64,000 bases of DNA from Cupriavidus agavae (GTDB taxonomy: Bacteria > Pseudomonadota > Gammaproteobacteria > Burkholderiales > Burkholderiaceae): positions 806,001 through 870,000 of the forward strand of contig NZ_SGXM01000001.1 of the NCBI RefSeq assembly GCF_004217045.1, read 5' to 3'. This document shows, one piece after another, positions 17,647 to 26,465 of the stretch. The notes under the pieces were generated by a model. That model was given only the letters and a program-made list of their open reading frames with translations. It did no database searches and was not told the origin of the DNA. Within the stretch, counting starts at the first letter, position 1, and the number at the start of each line of letters is the position of its first letter. Position numbers and translations under genes: made by a program.

Positions 17647-18969
17647 ATGAAGAAACATATCCTGACCCTCATGGCCGCTGCATTCGTGGCGGCGTGCTCC
17701 TCTGGCGATGACGGAAAATCCGCCGACGACTGGGAGAAAACCGCTTCGCCGCTGGTGGTGACCGACGCTTCTCCCGAAGCCCGCAATTCCATCGACGCCA
17801 TTTCGCTCAATGCCGGCCTCGAAAACGGCAAGCAACTGTTCCTGCTCGGCGGCAATCGCGCCATTTCGTTCTGGACCGGCAGCAACTGGGTCAACGTGAC
17901 GCCGCCGGCCAGCCTGGTGGGCGCCGTGGAAGACCTGCTGTCGTTCGTGGTGCGCCCGGACGGTAAGACGGCCTGGGCCGCCACCACCAGCGACCGCATC
18001 CTGTTTTTCGATGGCGCGGGATGGTCCGATCTGAACCTGGCCTCGTGCATGGATACGGCCAACACCGATGTGATCGATACATCATTCGATGTGAAGTCGA
18101 ACGCCATCGCGCTGCTCAACGACGCCGGCACCATCTGCGAATACCGGCTCGACCAGAAAAAGTGGCGTTCGATGAACGTGGCGGTTGGCACGGCCGACCC
18201 CAGCGAGTTGACGCTGAGCATGATTGCCGAGGATGGCAGCTTCTACCTGCTCAATACCGATGGCGGCATGATCCAGTTCGATGCGGCGGGCGTGGGCCGG
18301 GACATCAGCGCGGGGCTCGATTTCTCGCACCACATCGTGCCGGGCGGCGACGGCTTCAGCGTGGGCGGCCAGGCGAACGAGGTGGTGGTCTTCGACGATG
18401 TGGCCAACGACTTCTATCGCCGCGTCGACGGCAAATGGCTGGCGTCGGGCCTGAACCTCGCGCGGTTCAACGCCACCGACGTGGTGGAGCGGCGCTACGG
18501 CTTTGGCTCCAACAAGGAGCTGTACATCGTGGCGGCCCTGAACAACAACAAGGTGGCGGCCTACCGCGACGGCACGTGGCGCGAAGTGCCGGTCAGCATC
18601 GCCAGCGACGAAGACATCTCCATGGTGTTCGGCACCATGAACGGCAAGGACCCCAAGGTGCTGATCGGGGCCACGCGCGGCGAGGTGGCCGAGTACTTCC
18701 TGCACGACCTGGTGAATGGCTCGACGGCGAACCTGTCCGCAGATCGGCCGGACGTGACGCGGATCGTCGCCAGCGCCGATCTGGGGACCGTATTCGGGAT
18801 GACCGAATCCGCGCAGATCTTCCAGTTCGAGCCCAAGGACGGGCGCTGGAGCGCCACGGGCTTCGACATTGGCAGCTTCGGCGCCAACGGCATCATGAGC
18901 GCGGTGGTCACCAACGACGGCGTGCTGAGCATGGGCCTGAGTAACGGCGAGGTGGTGGTGTTCGACTGA
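17647..18969 (+). CDS. Lipoprotein with propeller-like repeats
   Basis: The 440-residue product has a lipoprotein signal ending FVAAC (lipidated Cys17), then repeated beta-rich units of about 45 residues containing patterns such as FWTGSNWVNV, FFDGAGWSDLN, YRLDQKKWRSM, YRRVDGKWLASG and AYRDGTWREV. The recurring aromatic-D-G-x-W theme suggests a beta-propeller. Nothing catalytic is seen, so it may bind a partner or ligand at the cell surface or in the periplasm. It starts 16 bases after the PLD-like gene and is clearly in the same operon. The family is not recognised by name. Confidence 0.75.
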   Translation: MKKHILTLMAAAFVAACSSGDDGKSADDWEKTASPLVVTDASPEARNSIDAISLNAGLENGKQLFLLGGNRAISFWTGSNWVNVTPPASLVGAVEDLLSFVVRPDGKTAWAATTSDRILFFDGAGWSDLNLASCMDTANTDVIDTSFDVKSNAIALLNDAGTICEYRLDQKKWRSMNVAVGTADPSELTLSMIAEDGSFYLLNTDGGMIQFDAAGVGRDISAGLDFSHHIVPGGDGFSVGGQANEVVVFDDVANDFYRRVDGKWLASGLNLARFNATDVVERRYGFGSNKELYIVAALNNNKVAAYRDGTWREVPVSIASDEDISMVFGTMNGKDPKVLIGATRGEVAEYFLHDLVNGSTANLSADRPDVTRIVASADLGTVFGMTESAQIFQFEPKDGRWSATGFDIGSFGANGIMSAVVTNDGVLSMGLSNGEVVVFD

Positions 18970-18975
18970 GCCATC

Positions 18976-19013
18976 GGAGGCCGCAAATCTACCTGCCCGG
19001 CAGTGCGGCCTCC
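18976..19013 (+). terminator. Inverted repeat after the propeller lipoprotein gene
   Basis: GGAGGCCGCA and TGCGGCCTCC form a perfect 10-bp stem around an 18-base loop, seven bases after the stop. There is no T-tract, so it may only partly end the two-gene message. Confidence 0.5.
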
Positions 19014-19150
19014 TGCCTTGCGTGTCACTTTTTCAAAGCCGGCACAATTGCCTAAAGTGCCAAACGCGTTGGCCGTTAGGTTTCAGACGCCGTCGCCTGT
19101 CCCGTGGGGAAGCGCGCGGCCTGGAGCAACCAACGCTAGAGGCAAAGTCG

Positions 19151-20857
19151 ATGTTCGAAACGTATTTGAGAGGGACGGCCCGGGCAGCCGTGCTGGCCGC
19201 CGTGGCCACCACGCTGCACGGCTGCGGTGGCGGTGACGATGACAAGAAGGTGGAAGCCACGCCGAACACGCAGCTGGCAAGCTGCAGCGGCATGGAAGAC
19301 GTGCAGGCGGTGACGGGCTATCCGGTCTACACGGTCAACGCCGCCAGCTACGATGCCTGCGACGTGGCCAAGCACTATGTGGCCGGCTACGCCATCGTCT
19401 CCGACGAGGATATCGACCCGTGGGCGGCCGGCGACAAGACCGGCGGTTTCCAGCAACTGAGCCCCACCGCCGTCAAGGACCCGACCCCGGGCGACGAACT
19501 GGTCATCAGCACGATGCCGGCAGCCGCCCCGGCCGATTCCGAATCGGTGCCGCACACGCGCTTCGTGCTGGCCCGCTCCGCCGACACCAACTACACACCG
19601 GTCACCTGCGAGATATCGGGCGACGAAGCGGCCCTGCAGAGCGGCCTCGAGAAGTGCCTCGCGCCGCTGCGCGCCCCGGCGCCGGCTGCCTCGCAAAGCG
19701 TGATGAAGGCGGTGAGCGCGGCAGAGAACACCGTGGTCAGCGCCGATCCCGATCCGAAGGCCTGGACCATGCTCGGCAAGGGCCAGAAGACGTACTCCAC
19801 CACCACCAATGGCCACAAGGACTGGTGGCACGGGCAGGCGGCTTCCGGCAACGTGACCGTCAACATGAGCCTGTACCGGCTGAACTCGGTCAATCAGGTG
19901 GACTATTACCTGGCCAAGATCCAGTGGTCGAGCACGCCGTATGCGTCCGTGACCTGCTCGAAGACGATCTGCGGGTACTACAACAACGACTCGTCGCTGA
20001 AGATCGACCTGAAGGTGAACCGCGCGGGCAAGTCCATCCGGGGCGAGGTGGTCAGCTACGCGCCGACCACGCTGCCGCGCACGACCACCACCACGTCGAA
20101 GATCGGTGCCAACCTGACGGTGGGCGAGAAGGGCGGCGCGGGCGTGAGCAGCGAGGTGTCGCAGTCGTACTCCTACCAGTCCGTCAGCATCGTGGCGTCC
20201 AACCAGGACAACATCCTGACGTTCTCGCGGTATCACGCCACCGACACGGGCAGCCTGTTCAGCTCCGGCGACCTGTTCACCAACGCCGAAACCACGGTCG
20301 GCAATGTCGATACGCCAATCTGGGCGCTGTTCCAGGTGCCGGCCGGCTCGGCCGACGTGGCTGACGACGTGTCGCTGAACGTGACGGACCTGTCCGGCAA
20401 CTTCGGCTTCTTCGTCGAGCCCGGCCTGTTCCTGCCGTCCTCGGTCGGCGTGAACCTGTACGGCTACCGGACCGCCAACGCCATTTCGGAGACCTACTCG
20501 CCGCCGATGTTCGGCGCCGTGGTGTCCGATGGCGCCGGCGGCACCAAGCCGGTCACGCTCGATACCGAGAACCCGATCCGCCTGAAGCCGGAAGAGACGT
20601 TCCGGATCGACGTGAAGGCCGGTGACGCCAGCACGCCGTACCGCCTGCAGTGGCAGGTGACCGATGCGCCTGACTGGCTCACGCTGTCGCCCTCCAAGGG
20701 CAGCGACCGCAGCGGCAACCAGCCGCTGGTGATCCGCGTGGCGAAGACCGCCCCGGTGGGCAGCTTCGGCTACATCAAGATCAACACCACGCCCAAGGGC
20801 GCGGCGCCTTCGGTGCGCGATGGCGACCTGCACATTCCCGTGCTGATCGTCCAGTAA
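19151..20857 (+). CDS. Lipoprotein with possible pore-forming-like stem
   Basis: The 568-residue product has a lipoprotein signal ending LHGC (Cys25) and a Gly/Asp-rich tether. Residues about 205-400 are beta-rich; within them 301-352 (SYAPTTLPRTTTTTSKIGAN then LTVGEKGGAGVSSE, then VSQSYSYQSVSI) have the alternating Gly/Ser/Thr-rich pattern of the stem of leukocidin-type beta-pore toxins. Residues about 465-568 look like an Ig-type beta domain (LQWQVTDAPDWLTLSPSKG). The similarity is by eye only. The start at 19151 has AGAGG upstream. It lies 181 bases after the propeller gene, beyond a hairpin, and may have its own promoter. No family name is recalled with confidence. Confidence 0.68.
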   Translation: MFETYLRGTARAAVLAAVATTLHGCGGGDDDKKVEATPNTQLASCSGMEDVQAVTGYPVYTVNAASYDACDVAKHYVAGYAIVSDEDIDPWAAGDKTGGFQQLSPTAVKDPTPGDELVISTMPAAAPADSESVPHTRFVLARSADTNYTPVTCEISGDEAALQSGLEKCLAPLRAPAPAASQSVMKAVSAAENTVVSADPDPKAWTMLGKGQKTYSTTTNGHKDWWHGQAASGNVTVNMSLYRLNSVNQVDYYLAKIQWSSTPYASVTCSKTICGYYNNDSSLKIDLKVNRAGKSIRGEVVSYAPTTLPRTTTTTSKIGANLTVGEKGGAGVSSEVSQSYSYQSVSIVASNQDNILTFSRYHATDTGSLFSSGDLFTNAETTVGNVDTPIWALFQVPAGSADVADDVSLNVTDLSGNFGFFVEPGLFLPSSVGVNLYGYRTANAISETYSPPMFGAVVSDGAGGTKPVTLDTENPIRLKPEETFRIDVKAGDASTPYRLQWQVTDAPDWLTLSPSKGSDRSGNQPLVIRVAKTAPVGSFGYIKINTTPKGAAPSVRDGDLHIPVLIVQ

Positions 20858-20861
20858 GCGG

Positions 20862-20880
20862 GCGCGGCGAAAAGCCGCGC
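20862..20880 (+). terminator. Terminator after the pore-like lipoprotein gene
   Basis: GCGCGGC and GCCGCGC form a 7-bp stem around GAAAA, five bases after the stop. It lacks a T-tract. Confidence 0.55.
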
Positions 20881-20887
20881 AGGCAGC

Positions 20888-20921
20888 AAAAAAAGGGGAG
20901 TGAGGCTGGTGCCTCCTCCCC
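20888..20921 (-). terminator. Terminator of the Bug-NIPSNAP genes
   Basis: On the minus strand GGGGAGGAGGC pairs with GCCTC-A-CTCCCC around ACCA, followed by seven T. It lies 31 bases after the NIPSNAP stop. Confidence 0.8.
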
Positions 20922-20951
20922 TTCAGTATTTCCAGGTCCTTCCCGACGCGC

Positions 20952-21269
20952 TTACGGCTGGAAGAACGGTACCGGCGTCATCAGCTTGTTCTCCTGGCTG
21001 ACCAGAAAGCCGGCCTCGGCGCTGATTTTCAGGTAGCCGGCCCAGGCCGGGTCCTTCTGCAATGCCTGGCGCCTGGCCTCGCGGTCGGCGGCGCTGGCAT
21101 AGACCCAGATGTGGGTGTAGCTGTTCACGTCGCCGGTTTCGGTCTGCATGTACGCCAGCGGCTTGCCGAGGTGGCGGCTCTGGGTCTCGTAGCCGTGCTC
21201 GGCATACAGCGCCAGATGTTTCTTGATCGTGCCGGGGCGGCAGGTGTAGGTGCGGACGTCGTACAGCAT
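20952..21269 (-). CDS. NIPSNAP family protein
   Basis: The 105-residue product is a dimeric alpha-beta barrel-type (ferredoxin-like) protein, recognisable by the N-terminal MLYDVRTYTCRPGTIKKHL and the THIWVYASAADREARRQAL segment ending in a proline-rich tail (TPVPFFQP). Bacterial members often sit beside catabolic genes, but no reaction is established for most. It lies 39 bases after the Bug receptor gene and is probably co-transcribed with it under the AraC-type regulator. Confidence 0.85.
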   Translation of the reverse strand: MLYDVRTYTCRPGTIKKHLALYAEHGYETQSRHLGKPLAYMQTETGDVNSYTHIWVYASAADREARRQALQKDPAWAGYLKISAEAGFLVSQENKLMTPVPFFQP

Positions 21270-21308
21270 GAGGCTTCCTTGAATGCTCGAATTGGCGAAA
21301 ATATGAGG

Positions 21309-22283
21309 TCAGTCGACGCTGGCGCCGGACTGCTTGACCAGTACCGCCCAGCGCGCCACTTCCTGGTTCACGTACTTCTGGAACGCGGGCTGGTCGTCAC
21401 CCACCGGGTCGGCGCCCAGGCCCTTGAGGCGGTCCTTGACGGCCGGGTCGGCCACGCTCTGGACGATGGCCTGCGAGAGCTTCTCCACGGCTGCCGGCGG
21501 CGTGCCGGCCGGCACGAACAGGCCGAACCACGAGCGCATGGTCATGCTGGGGTAGGGCGTCTCGCCGAACGCGGGCACGTCGGGCAGCGCGGCATGGCGC
21601 CTGGTGCCGGTCACGGCCAGCGGCTTGAGCTTGCCGGCCTGCACCTGCGAGAGCACCTCGGGCAGGTTGGCGAACATCACCTGCACCTGGCCGCCCATCA
21701 GGTCATTGAGCGCCTGCGAGCCGCCCTTGTACGCCACGTGCTGCATCTTTGCGCCGGTCAGCGTGCTGAACTGCTCGCCGGCCAGATGGGAGGCGGTGCC
21801 CGTGCCGCCGGAGCCGTAGTTGACCTTGCCGGCGTTGGCCTTGGCGTAGGCGGCGAGTTCGCTGGCCGATTTCGCGGGCACTGACGGGTTCACCACCAGC
21901 AGCAGCGGCACCGAGGCCAGGTTCGACAGCGCGACGAAATCCTTCGTGAGGCTGTAGTTGAGCTTCTGGTAGAGCGAGGCGTTGATGGCGTGGCTGGACG
22001 TGGCCATCAGCAGCGTGTAGCCGTCCGGCTCCGCGCGGGCCGCCGCCACGGCGCCGATATTGCCGTTGGCGCCGGCCTTGTTCTCCACCACCACTGACTG
22101 GCCGAGCTTCGCCGACATGGCCTGCGCCACGGTACGGGCGATCACATCGGTGGCGCCGCCGGGGGCGAACGGCACGATCACGCGCAATGGGCGGTCCGGG
22201 TACTCGGCAAACGCGTGGAACGAGGTGGCGGCAAGTGCGGCGGCCACGACAAGGCCCCGCCAGCGAACGGCTGCTTGATACAT
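21309..22283 (-). CDS. Bug-type tripartite transporter solute receptor
   Basis: This 324-residue periplasmic protein has a signal peptide ending FHAFA and the Bug/TctC signature YPDRPLRVIVPFAPGGATDV, with VVVENKAGANGNIGA and KVNYGSGGTGTASHLAGE in the ligand cleft. Bug receptors bind small carboxylates or related solutes; Burkholderiaceae encode many of them, often without adjacent TctAB membrane subunits, as here. It follows the AraC regulator gene by 107 bases on the same strand. Confidence 0.92.
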   Translation of the reverse strand: MYQAAVRWRGLVVAAALAATSFHAFAEYPDRPLRVIVPFAPGGATDVIARTVAQAMSAKLGQSVVVENKAGANGNIGAVAAARAEPDGYTLLMATSSHAINASLYQKLNYSLTKDFVALSNLASVPLLLVVNPSVPAKSASELAAYAKANAGKVNYGSGGTGTASHLAGEQFSTLTGAKMQHVAYKGGSQALNDLMGGQVQVMFANLPEVLSQVQAGKLKPLAVTGTRRHAALPDVPAFGETPYPSMTMRSWFGLFVPAGTPPAAVEKLSQAIVQSVADPAVKDRLKGLGADPVGDDQPAFQKYVNQEVARWAVLVKQSGASVD

Positions 22284-22390
22284 CTGAAGTCTCCTGCGTG
22301 TCTGGTTTTGTTCTCTGGAGACACTTTACGCAGCCGCGCGGCGGCCGCGTTAGGACAGTTCAGACGTTGTGTTGCACTTTTTTGCGCGCC

Positions 22391-23335
22391 TCATTCGAGC
22401 GGCCGGCAGTGCTTGCGCCGGAAATCGCCCGGGGTCAGCCCGGTCTGTTTCTTGAAGAACCGGGCGAAGTAGGCCGGGTCTTCGATATTGAGCCGGAAGG
22501 CGATCTCGGCAATGCCGGTCTCGGTATTGCTTAGCCAGCGCTTGGCCTCCAGCAGCACGCGTTCCTGGATCACCTGGCTGGCCGTGCGGCCCATGGTCTG
22601 CTTGACCGCGTCGTTGAGCTGGCGCTCGCTGACGCAAAGCGCCTCGGCGTACTGGCCCACGGCGCCAAAGCGCAGGTAGTGCGTTTCCACCAGCATCGTG
22701 AAGCGCCGCGCCAGCGCCTGGCGCGGGCCGGACTCGCCAGCCTGCTGGCTTTCCGGGCAGAGCCGGCGCAGCCGTGTCAGCAGGATCAGCAGGTTGGCCT
22801 GTACCACGTCGGCAAAACCGGTCTCGCGCTCGCGTGCCTCGCGCTCCATTCCGGCCAGCAGCGGCAGCATGGCGTCGTGCTGGTCCGGCGTCAGGTAGAG
22901 CGCGCTGTTGCCGCGCGTGGGGTGGTAGAACGGGAATTTCGCCACGTCGTCGGCGCGCGGGAACATCCGGGCGAAGAAGTCGATGCTGAAGTTCAGCACA
23001 TAGCCATAGGGCTTGACCGACGACGTCCAGGCGTGGACCTGCCCCGGCGAGAGAAAGAACACCGAATGGTCGCGCACGTCGAAATGCGCGAAATCGAGCA
23101 TATGCGTGCCGCTGGCCCGCGTCATCCAGAGCAGGTGGTAATAGTTATGCCGATGCAGGAAGCCGCGCGGGATGTCGTCGCGGTCTTCCAGCCGGACGAG
23201 GTCGAAATAGAACGCGCCATCGTCGGCGGCAAACTCCGACGTCTCGAAGGTGGGAAATTCACCGGAGCGGGCGGAGGGCAGGGCTTCGGACAAACGGCGG
23301 TTCCTTGCGATGGCGAATGCTGGATCGAGCATCAT
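22391..23335 (-). CDS. AraC family transcriptional regulator
   Basis: The 314-residue product has an N-terminal cupin-like sensor part (HRHNYYHLLWMTRASGTHML, with DHSVFFLSPGQVHAW) and a C-terminal pair of helix-turn-helix motifs (about 215-310) including the family signature IAEIAFRLNIEDPAYFARFF and KKQTGLTPGDFRRKH. The layout resembles PobR-type activators of aromatic catabolism. It probably regulates the downstream Bug and NIPSNAP genes. It is divergent from the RecQ-type helicase gene. Confidence 0.9.
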   Translation of the reverse strand: MMLDPAFAIARNRRLSEALPSARSGEFPTFETSEFAADDGAFYFDLVRLEDRDDIPRGFLHRHNYYHLLWMTRASGTHMLDFAHFDVRDHSVFFLSPGQVHAWTSSVKPYGYVLNFSIDFFARMFPRADDVAKFPFYHPTRGNSALYLTPDQHDAMLPLLAGMEREARERETGFADVVQANLLILLTRLRRLCPESQQAGESGPRQALARRFTMLVETHYLRFGAVGQYAEALCVSERQLNDAVKQTMGRTASQVIQERVLLEAKRWLSNTETGIAEIAFRLNIEDPAYFARFFKKQTGLTPGDFRRKHCRPLE

Positions 23336-23445
23336 CGTATCGCAAAATCTTCAAAAAGCCGCCGATGGGGCCAGTCGGCGCGCCAGGGCGGCCAGGGGCA
23401 CGGTTATTGCTGCACGGGGTGGCATCCACCACGCCGCATCGCAAT

Positions 23446-25197
23446 ATGGCCAAGTCGCCCCCTCCCGCCCTGCCTGCCAACCTGATGCCACTGTTGCGCG
23501 AACGCTTCGGCGTGACGCGGCTGCGCCCGGGGCAGGCCGAGGTGCTCGCCAGCGTGCTGCATGGCGACGACACCATCGCCGTGATGCCCACGGGCAGCGG
23601 CAAGTCGCTCTGCTTCCAGTTGCCGGCGCTGCTCGGCGACGGGCTCACCGTCGTGGTCTCGCCATTGATCGCGCTGATGCAGGACCAGGCCGGCAAACTG
23701 GCCGATATCCACCTGCCGCCCGCCGTGGTCAACAGCGCGGTGGGTGACGCCGCGCTCGGCAGCCTGGCCGAAGGCGGCGAGCGCATCCTGCTGACCACGC
23801 CGGAGCAGTTGCAGGACGCCGGGGTCATGGCTGCCCTGCGCGGCAACCGCGTGGCGCTGTTCGTGGTGGATGAGGCGCATTGCATCTCGCAATGGGGCCA
23901 TGATTTCCGGCCCGCCTATCTGGGGCTGCGCGACGCCATCGCGGCGCTCGGACGGCCGCCGGTGCTGGCGCTGACCGCCACGGCCACCGAGGCGGTGGTC
24001 AAGGACATTGCCGACCGGCTGGGCCTGCGCCGCCCGCGCGTCGTCCGCACGCCGCTGTTCCGGCCCAACCTGGCCTATGCCGTCGAGCACGTGTCGGGCG
24101 AGGCGGCACGGCTCGACGCGGTGCGGCGGCTCGTGGCGGAAGGCGGCGAGATGGCGGGCGGCAGCGGCATCGTCTACACGGCGACCGTGTCGATGGCGGA
24201 AGCGCTCCACCGGATGCTGGGCGAGGCCGGTACCGGCGTGGCCCTCTACCACGGCCGCCGCACCGCGGCCCAGCGTCGGTCCGCGCAGCAGGCATTCATG
24301 GCCGGCGACGCCACGGTGATGGTGGCGACCAACGCCTTCGGCATGGGGATCGACAAGCCCGACGTGCGCTACATCGTCCACGCGCAGTGCCCCGGCAGCC
24401 TCGACGCCTACTATCAGGAGTCGGGCCGGGCAGGGCGCGACGGCGAGCCCGCGCGCTGCACGCTGGTGTTCGACGAGAAGGACAAGCGCATCCAGCAGTT
24501 CTTCCTGGCCAACCGCTACCCGGCCGCGCCGGACCTGCGCCAGATGGCCGCTGCGCTGCGCGGGGAGCCGCTGGCGCTGCCGGCGCTGCGCGAGGCACTG
24601 CCTCGGATCGGGCTGCGGCGGCTGCAGGTGGGGCTGCAGATGCTGGGGGATTTTGGCATCGTGCAGCGCGACCGGCGCGGCCGGTTCTCGCTGGTGACGC
24701 CAAGCCAGGACGGCGTGGACCACATCGCGGCGCGCTACGAGACCCGCAGCCGCGAGGACCGCGCCACGCTCCAGGCGATGCTCGACTACGCGCGCAGCGG
24801 CGGCTGCCGGTGGGCCTTGCTGCTCGACTACTACGGCGATGCCGAGGCTCCCGAGCGCTGTGGCACCTGCGACAGTTGCCGGCGCATGGCAGACATCGCC
24901 ATGCCCGCCAATGCCGATGCTGCCCCGGCGCCGCTGCCGGCCCCGACCTCGATCCCCATCCTGACCCCGCCGGCGCTCCCGTTTGCCGAGGGCGATCTCG
25001 TCCGCGCGCGGCGCTTCGGCAACGGCACCGTGGTCGGGGTGTCGCAGGAGTGGGTCGAGGTCAGTTTCGATGACGGCGCCGTGCGGCGCTTTCTGGCGAA
25101 ATTCCTACGTCCGGCGCCGGGTCAGGCCGGACGGAAGCGCAGCGTCACGGCGAGCCCACCCAGCGCCGAGGTGCCGAGCGCCAGTTCGCCGCCGTAG
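23446..25197 (+). CDS. recQ: RecQ-type ATP-dependent DNA helicase
   Basis: This superfamily 2 helicase unwinds DNA 3' to 5' in recombination and repair. The 583 residues contain motif I MPTGSGKS, DEAHCISQWGHDFRP (motif II and aromatic loop), ALTATAT, the C-terminal helicase motif YYQESGRAGRDG, and the RecQ zinc site with one Cys before CGTCDSC. No HRDC domain is seen. Instead, after an Ala/Pro linker, a small beta domain (about 505-560; FAEGDLVRARRFGNGTVVGV) ends the protein. The start at 23446 fits the family N-terminus. Its last 76 bases overlap the kinase gene on the other strand. With length and lack of HRDC it may be a second RecQ paralogue. Confidence 0.88.
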   Translation: MAKSPPPALPANLMPLLRERFGVTRLRPGQAEVLASVLHGDDTIAVMPTGSGKSLCFQLPALLGDGLTVVVSPLIALMQDQAGKLADIHLPPAVVNSAVGDAALGSLAEGGERILLTTPEQLQDAGVMAALRGNRVALFVVDEAHCISQWGHDFRPAYLGLRDAIAALGRPPVLALTATATEAVVKDIADRLGLRRPRVVRTPLFRPNLAYAVEHVSGEAARLDAVRRLVAEGGEMAGGSGIVYTATVSMAEALHRMLGEAGTGVALYHGRRTAAQRRSAQQAFMAGDATVMVATNAFGMGIDKPDVRYIVHAQCPGSLDAYYQESGRAGRDGEPARCTLVFDEKDKRIQQFFLANRYPAAPDLRQMAAALRGEPLALPALREALPRIGLRRLQVGLQMLGDFGIVQRDRRGRFSLVTPSQDGVDHIAARYETRSREDRATLQAMLDYARSGGCRWALLLDYYGDAEAPERCGTCDSCRRMADIAMPANADAAPAPLPAPTSIPILTPPALPFAEGDLVRARRFGNGTVVGVSQEWVEVSFDDGAVRRFLAKFLRPAPGQAGRKRSVTASPPSAEVPSASSPP

Positions 25198-26465
25198 AGC
25201 ACGCAGATATCGCGCACGATGGCCAGGCCGAGGCCGCTGCCATCGGCCGACTCATCCAGCCGGGCGAACGGCTGCACCGCGTGGCGCATGGCCTCGGGCG
25301 GCATGCCGGGGCCGTCGTCCTCGATGCGGATCGCGATGCCGCCGCCGTCCTCGTCGCCCCCGTGCGACACCAGTGTTACCGCCACCACGCCGCGCGCCCA
25401 GTGCCAGGCGTTGTCGAGCACGTTACCTAGTATTTCTACGAGATCCTGCCGGTCGCCGGCGAAGTCCGCGTCGCCGGCGAGCCGGAACGCGATCGCCCGG
25501 CCGGCATGCAGCCGTTGCAGGGCCCGCACCAGCGCTTCCACGGCGGGGCGCACCGGCACCACGCTGCCACGCGCAGCGCCTCCGGCACCGGCGGCACGCG
25601 CGCGGGCCAGGTGGCGGTCCACCTGCTGGCGCATCGCGCTCACCTGCTGGAGCACGCCATGCGAGGCGGCCTCGGGTAGCGCCTCGGCATTGTTGGCGAG
25701 GATCGCCAGCGGCGTCTTCACGGCGTGCGCCAGGTCGGCGGCCTGCCGGCGCGAGCGCTCCACGGCCTGCTGGTTGCGCGCGAGCAGCAGGTTGATCTCG
25801 TCGACGAGCGGCTGTACCTCGCGCGGCCACGCGCCCGGCAGCGCTGCGCTGTGCCCGGTGTGCAGCGCCGCCACGGCCGCGCGCAGCCGCGACAGCGGCG
25901 CCAGCCCGAAGCGCACCTGCGCCCATACGGCGCCAAGAATGCCGAGCCCGAGCACGCCCAGCGACAGCCACAGCAGATGGCGGAACGACCGCTTGGCCTG
26001 CCGCAGCTCGGTGCGGTCCAGTGCCACGGTCACGTCGACGAAGGCATCGGCGCCGGCCAGTTGCAGGCGCCGCGTCTTGACCAGCAGCGATTGCTGTTTC
26101 GGGCCGATGCGCACCTCGGCATCGCCGATGCCCACGCGCCGCTCCACCGCCGTGGGCAACTCCACGTCCCACAGCGAGCGCGAGCGCAGCGTCTGGACCC
26201 CGGCCGAGGCCTGCCAGTAGGCGCCCGAGTAGGGCAGTTCGAAGCGCGGATCGGCCGGCTGGCGCGTCAGCTCCAGCGTGCCGTCGGCGCGCCATTCGAG
26301 CGCGGCGGCCAGGCTGGTCAGGTCGCGGTCGAGTTCGGTGATGTAGGTGCGGTCCACGTGGCGGCCAAACAGCGCGTCGAGCGTCCAGCCCGTGGTGCAG
26401 AGCGTGCCGGCGATCCACAGCGCGGCGATGGCGAGCAGGCGCCGGGCGAGCGATTTCTGCTTCAC
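25122..26465 (-). CDS. Two-component sensor histidine kinase
   Basis: The 447-residue QseC/PmrB-type kinase has a membrane span at about 10-30, a periplasmic sensor of about 130 residues, a second span near 165-190, then the H-box LAHAVKTPLAILANN with His247 and an ATPase domain with NVLDNAWHWA, EDDGPGMP and GSGLGLAIV. The start is GTG at 26465, overlapping the regulator stop by four bases (GTGA). It is the last gene of the PepSY-regulator-kinase operon, and its 3' end overlaps recQ. Confidence 0.9.
   Translation of the reverse strand: MKQKSLARRLLAIAALWIAGTLCTTGWTLDALFGRHVDRTYITELDRDLTSLAAALEWRADGTLELTRQPADPRFELPYSGAYWQASAGVQTLRSRSLWDVELPTAVERRVGIGDAEVRIGPKQQSLLVKTRRLQLAGADAFVDVTVALDRTELRQAKRSFRHLLWLSLGVLGLGILGAVWAQVRFGLAPLSRLRAAVAALHTGHSAALPGAWPREVQPLVDEINLLLARNQQAVERSRRQAADLAHAVKTPLAILANNAEALPEAASHGVLQQVSAMRQQVDRHLARARAAGAGGAARGSVVPVRPAVEALVRALQRLHAGRAIAFRLAGDADFAGDRQDLVEILGNVLDNAWHWARGVVAVTLVSHGGDEDGGGIAIRIEDDGPGMPPEAMRHAVQPFARLDESADGSGLGLAIVRDICVLYGGELALGTSALGGLAVTLRFRPA

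Noticed and set aside
15794-20857. Integrated island at tRNA-Arg
   Set aside because: The three exported-protein genes follow a tRNA, but no integrase, no duplicated tRNA 3' end and no visible compositional shift was found.
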